The notes beneath the pieces are model-generated. The model worked only from the letters and a program-made list of their open reading frames with translations, did no database searches and had not been told where the DNA came from. Made by a program: the position numbers and the translations under genes. From Sphingomonas telluris (GTDB lineage: Bacteria; Pseudomonadota; Alphaproteobacteria; Sphingomonadales; Sphingomonadaceae), in NCBI RefSeq assembly GCF_022568775.1, contig NZ_JAKZHW010000002.1, positions 695,501 to 759,500 of the forward strand: a stretch of 64,000 nucleotides of DNA, written 5' to 3'. Positions 61,703 to 64,000 of the stretch are shown here, piece after piece (position 1 is the first letter of the stretch; the number at the start of each line of letters is the position of its first letter).

Positions 61703-62392
61703 TCACGCGGCACTCACCTCCTCGTCAGGATTGTTGCGCCCCGCGCGAAGAAGCAAACCAGCAAACGCGAAGCCTAGCAGCAGCGTCATCCACGTCGCGG
61801 GCTCGGGGACGCTGCGCGCGGTCAGCGAGCCCGAAGACGTCAGGAAGTCGGCGATTTCCGCGTTTGTGCCATCTGCCGCTGGGTTCACGCGCGCTCGCGA
61901 CCACAGGCTGAATGTGTAATTCGCTGGATCGAAGCCCATGGATCCGAGCAGCGCGAGGGGGACCGTCGCCGACAATGCGTCGCCGGCGACGCTAGTGCTA
62001 CCCGCAAATTGATTAATCGTCGGAGCGCCCATCAGCGGGAAGGTGACCACCCGAAGCGTGCCGTCGGGGAACATCACCACGACCGCGTCGAACAGGATGC
62101 CCGCACCGACACTGGGGCTGCCGAACGACAGCCGTGGTGTCCCTGAGCCGCGATTGATGCCCCATACGAACAGGCTTCCGGGCGTCGTGCCGACGGTACC
62201 ATTCTCAACGGTACTTAGAAGATAGGAGGACCCATCGAAGGCCACGTCACCGCTCAGAATGTCGACGTCGCCGTTTAGCGGGCCCGTGTAGGTGCCAAGA
62301 TAATCGCCTTCTACATCGGCGATGGCGGCGGAGGCGGCCGTGGCCGACGTCAGGAGTGCCAACGCAGATACAAACTTGTACAAGAGCCGCAT
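61703..62392 (-). CDS. PEP-CTERM sorting-domain exported protein
   Basis: From ATG 62392, with GGAGG upstream, it is 229 residues. A signal peptide (LLYKFVSALALLTSATAASA) opens, and a beta-rich mature domain follows. The C-terminus has VPEPATWMTLLLGFAFAGLL followed by basic residues, the PEP-CTERM signal read by an exosortase. No exosortase is in the window. It lies downstream of the CadC-like regulator gene. Confidence 0.88.
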   Translation of the reverse strand: MRLLYKFVSALALLTSATAASAAIADVEGDYLGTYTGPLNGDVDILSGDVAFDGSSYLLSTVENGTVGTTPGSLFVWGINRGSGTPRLSFGSPSVGAGILFDAVVVMFPDGTLRVVTFPLMGAPTINQFAGSTSVAGDALSATVPLALLGSMGFDPANYTFSLWSRARVNPAADGTNAEIADFLTSSGSLTARSVPEPATWMTLLLGFAFAGLLLRAGRNNPDEEVSAA

Positions 62393-62473
62393 TACATCCT
62401 CCATGTTCAGGATTTGGATGCGCTCAGCATGGTGCGCGAACGTGCGCGGCCGATATGGGCCGCGGCTGATGAT

Positions 62474-63994
62474 TTACCGGCGAACGCCTGATTTCAGGGC
62501 CGCGATGGGCGACTGCATGCCGATGCCGCTCCAATAGGCATCCAGGCCAATCGCGCGCGTCAGGTCGTCGAAGCGAGGGTCGCTCCAGGCGCCGCGCATC
62601 GGCGGCCAGAAGAGGAAATCTGTGTAGCGGCGGGTGTACGGTCCGATCGGCGCCGGAGTGCCAAACGCGCCACGGTTGAGGAAGTAGCGCTGCATGCTTT
62701 CGAAGCTCAGGTCGAGGCGACCTAACATTGCGAAGACTGGAGCGGCGTCGCCAATGGCTCGTACGTCTTGCTGAGCCATCTGCAGCTGGAAACGGATCGC
62801 CGCATCGATGTCGGCAGGTTGGCCGCGGTCGACGGCACGCGCGAGCGCCAGATAGGGCGCCACATCGGTGTCGGTGACCCCCGAGGGGCGGGCCTCCGGA
62901 TCCAGCAGCAGCGCGACTGCCGAGGCGGGGCGGCCGCTGAACAGCAGGTGGTTGTACTTCGCGCTCCAAATGAATGGATTGGCAGGCCAGCGATCACTCG
63001 CCTCCTTGAGCAGTGCGTCCGCTTCCTGGATGCGGCCGGCGTTTGAAAGGGCTGCCGCGGCGAAGGCATAAGGCCCTGGAATGAGCGGGTCTCTCGCGAT
63101 GACGCCCTGATGAAGCGCCGCACCTTCGAGGAGCCGGCCGACTTGATAATAAAGGATGGCGAGCCTGCCGTTGGCCAGCCAGTGTTCGGGATGGGCATCG
63201 CGGATGCGCCGAAGCTCCGTTTCCATGCGAGACCAATTACGGAAATAGGGTGTGATGCAGGCGAGCGCGAGCTGAGCGTCCGGATTGTCGGGATCGAGTT
63301 CCAGCGCTCGAAGCGCCGACGATCGGATGCGGGCCGGAAGTCCGTCCAGTTGAGCTTCGCTGAAGCCGTCCAGGCTATGAGTGTAGGACAAGGACAGCAT
63401 GCCCCATGCTGCAGCGTATTTCGGGTCGACGCGCACAGCGCGTTCGAAATAGGCGACCGCCTGCCGCGTCTGGTCGGGCCTCGCGGCGCGTTGCGCGAGA
63501 TCCCCACGACGCACGAGCTCCACGGCCTCAGGGTCTGGCCGGTGCGCCCACGGTTTCTGCCAAAGCATACCAATCCCGAGAGCGCCTCCCGCAGCTGACG
63601 CAGCCGCAATCAGCCACCTACGGCGATCCATGCGCGGGTTTGCCCCGCGCGGCAGCGACGCAGGGGACTTTGTCGCGCCAGTCCCCTCGACGATCCGGTA
63701 GCCGACCTTCGTGATGGTCTCGATGGTGAACGTGCCCGCGCCGACATCCGCAGCGACTTGGCGTAGCCGGAATATCGCGCGATTGATCGCGTCCTCGCCC
63801 ACGATGCGTCCACCCCAGCACCAAGCAATCAGTTCGTCACGGGTAACGATGCGGCCGTTCGCGCGAGCCAGCGCGACAAGGACCTGCATCACGCGAGGCT
63901 CCAGTGTTTCCTCTTTGCCTTCATGCTGGATCTGACGGGTCGGTGGGTCGACCCGCAGCGCGCCCACAGTAAACGGCGGCTCGTGGGCGAGCAC
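62474..63994 (-). CDS. Winged-helix (CadC-like) membrane regulator with TPR repeats, start near window edge
   Basis: Up to 506 residues visible. The N-terminal OmpR/PhoB-type winged helix (residues about 10-103) has LEPRVMQVLVALARANGRIV, then INRAIFRLRQVAADVGAGTF and ETITKVGYRIV. One helix (about 126-146, RRWLIAAASAAGGALGIGML) anchors it. The large C-terminal part is TPR-like (ARPDQTRQAVAYFERAVRVD, then ALRALELDPDNPDAQLALAC). The annotated GTG lies 7 bp from the window end and the frame stays open, so a start further out is possible. Target genes unknown. Confidence 0.85.
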   Translation of the reverse strand: MLAHEPPFTVGALRVDPPTRQIQHEGKEETLEPRVMQVLVALARANGRIVTRDELIAWCWGGRIVGEDAINRAIFRLRQVAADVGAGTFTIETITKVGYRIVEGTGATKSPASLPRGANPRMDRRRWLIAAASAAGGALGIGMLWQKPWAHRPDPEAVELVRRGDLAQRAARPDQTRQAVAYFERAVRVDPKYAAAWGMLSLSYTHSLDGFSEAQLDGLPARIRSSALRALELDPDNPDAQLALACITPYFRNWSRMETELRRIRDAHPEHWLANGRLAILYYQVGRLLEGAALHQGVIARDPLIPGPYAFAAAALSNAGRIQEADALLKEASDRWPANPFIWSAKYNHLLFSGRPASAVALLLDPEARPSGVTDTDVAPYLALARAVDRGQPADIDAAIRFQLQMAQQDVRAIGDAAPVFAMLGRLDLSFESMQRYFLNRGAFGTPAPIGPYTRRYTDFLFWPPMRGAWSDPRFDDLTRAIGLDAYWSGIGMQSPIAALKSGVRR

Positions 63995-64000
63995 AATGTG

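Noticed and set aside
1..64000. tRNA, rRNA, CRISPR or transposase genes
   Set aside because: Reading for T-loop sequences, direct repeats with spacers and transposase motifs gave nothing convincing; a tool search could still find a divergent tRNA.

Overview
The window looks like chromosomal DNA of a Sphingomonadales alphaproteobacterium. It is GC-rich, most genes overlap or abut, and GTG/TTG starts are common where a start codon shares bases with the upstream stop. Indicators of the group are a class I PHA synthase plus phasin, serine palmitoyltransferase with its own acyl carrier protein (sphingolipids), a SciP-like DUF1153 protein, an UrcA protein, a Flp pilin and several small proteins typical of sphingomonads. 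I saw no phage, insertion sequence, CRISPR array, rRNA or tRNA gene.

Layout. 0-11.3 kb: the 3' part of phaC, small envelope proteins, rarD, an RluA-type pseudouridine synthase, a HAD phosphatase, an ATP12-type chaperone, gmk, a histone-like phasin behind a strong dyad, clpS and murA. 11.3-17.4 kb: a leftward four-gene unit (periplasmic adaptor, RND pump, DUF445, GNAT). 17.6-19.8 kb: two GlsB-type membrane proteins around a SIMPL protein, then sciP. 19.9-22.5 kb: mnmA, NUDIX and an esterase-like hydrolase. 22.5-26.6 kb: a leftward five-gene unit with four consecutive 4-nt overlaps (pdxH, CDF transporter, PhzF, APC permease, NTF2-like). 26.6-30.2 kb: dnaJ-like, yihY, fabI, SnoaL-like, acylphosphatase. 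30.2-38.2 kb: purA, pcm, serC-serA, an M23 peptidase, erpA-like, xth. 38.2-44.6 kb: a prolyl oligopeptidase, an RTX-repeat protein, a GNAT-like protein and a fatty acid desaturase. 44.7-52.5 kb is a lipid and envelope block: lptF-lptG, a YegS/DAGK-type lipid kinase, a protein I read as Tam41-family, a hybrid histidine kinase, and spt with its ACP.

52.7-61.7 kb is different. It holds a LytTR regulator, an UrcA protein, a PilZ protein, many small ORFs, an orphan Flp pilin and another desaturase. It is sprinkled with a palindromic repeat of fixed 6-14-6 geometry and compensatory stem changes, and with broken small genes: a cold-shock-like reading frame without a start, a 35-residue histidine-kinase tail, and four frameshifted, stop-containing or start-less small proteins. 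The last 2.3 kb carry a PEP-CTERM protein and a CadC-like winged-helix/TPR regulator that reaches the window edge.

Most notable: the lipid kinase and Tam41-like pair next to spt and ACP suggests kinase then nucleotidyl-transfer chemistry on a sphingolipid (ceramide to ceramide-1-phosphate to CDP-ceramide), inferred from family resemblance and from remembered synteny with Caulobacter ceramide-phosphoglycerate genes. Other points of interest are the repeat family, the decayed-gene zone, the AsnC-like/LytTR fusion and the dyad in front of the histone-like phasin.
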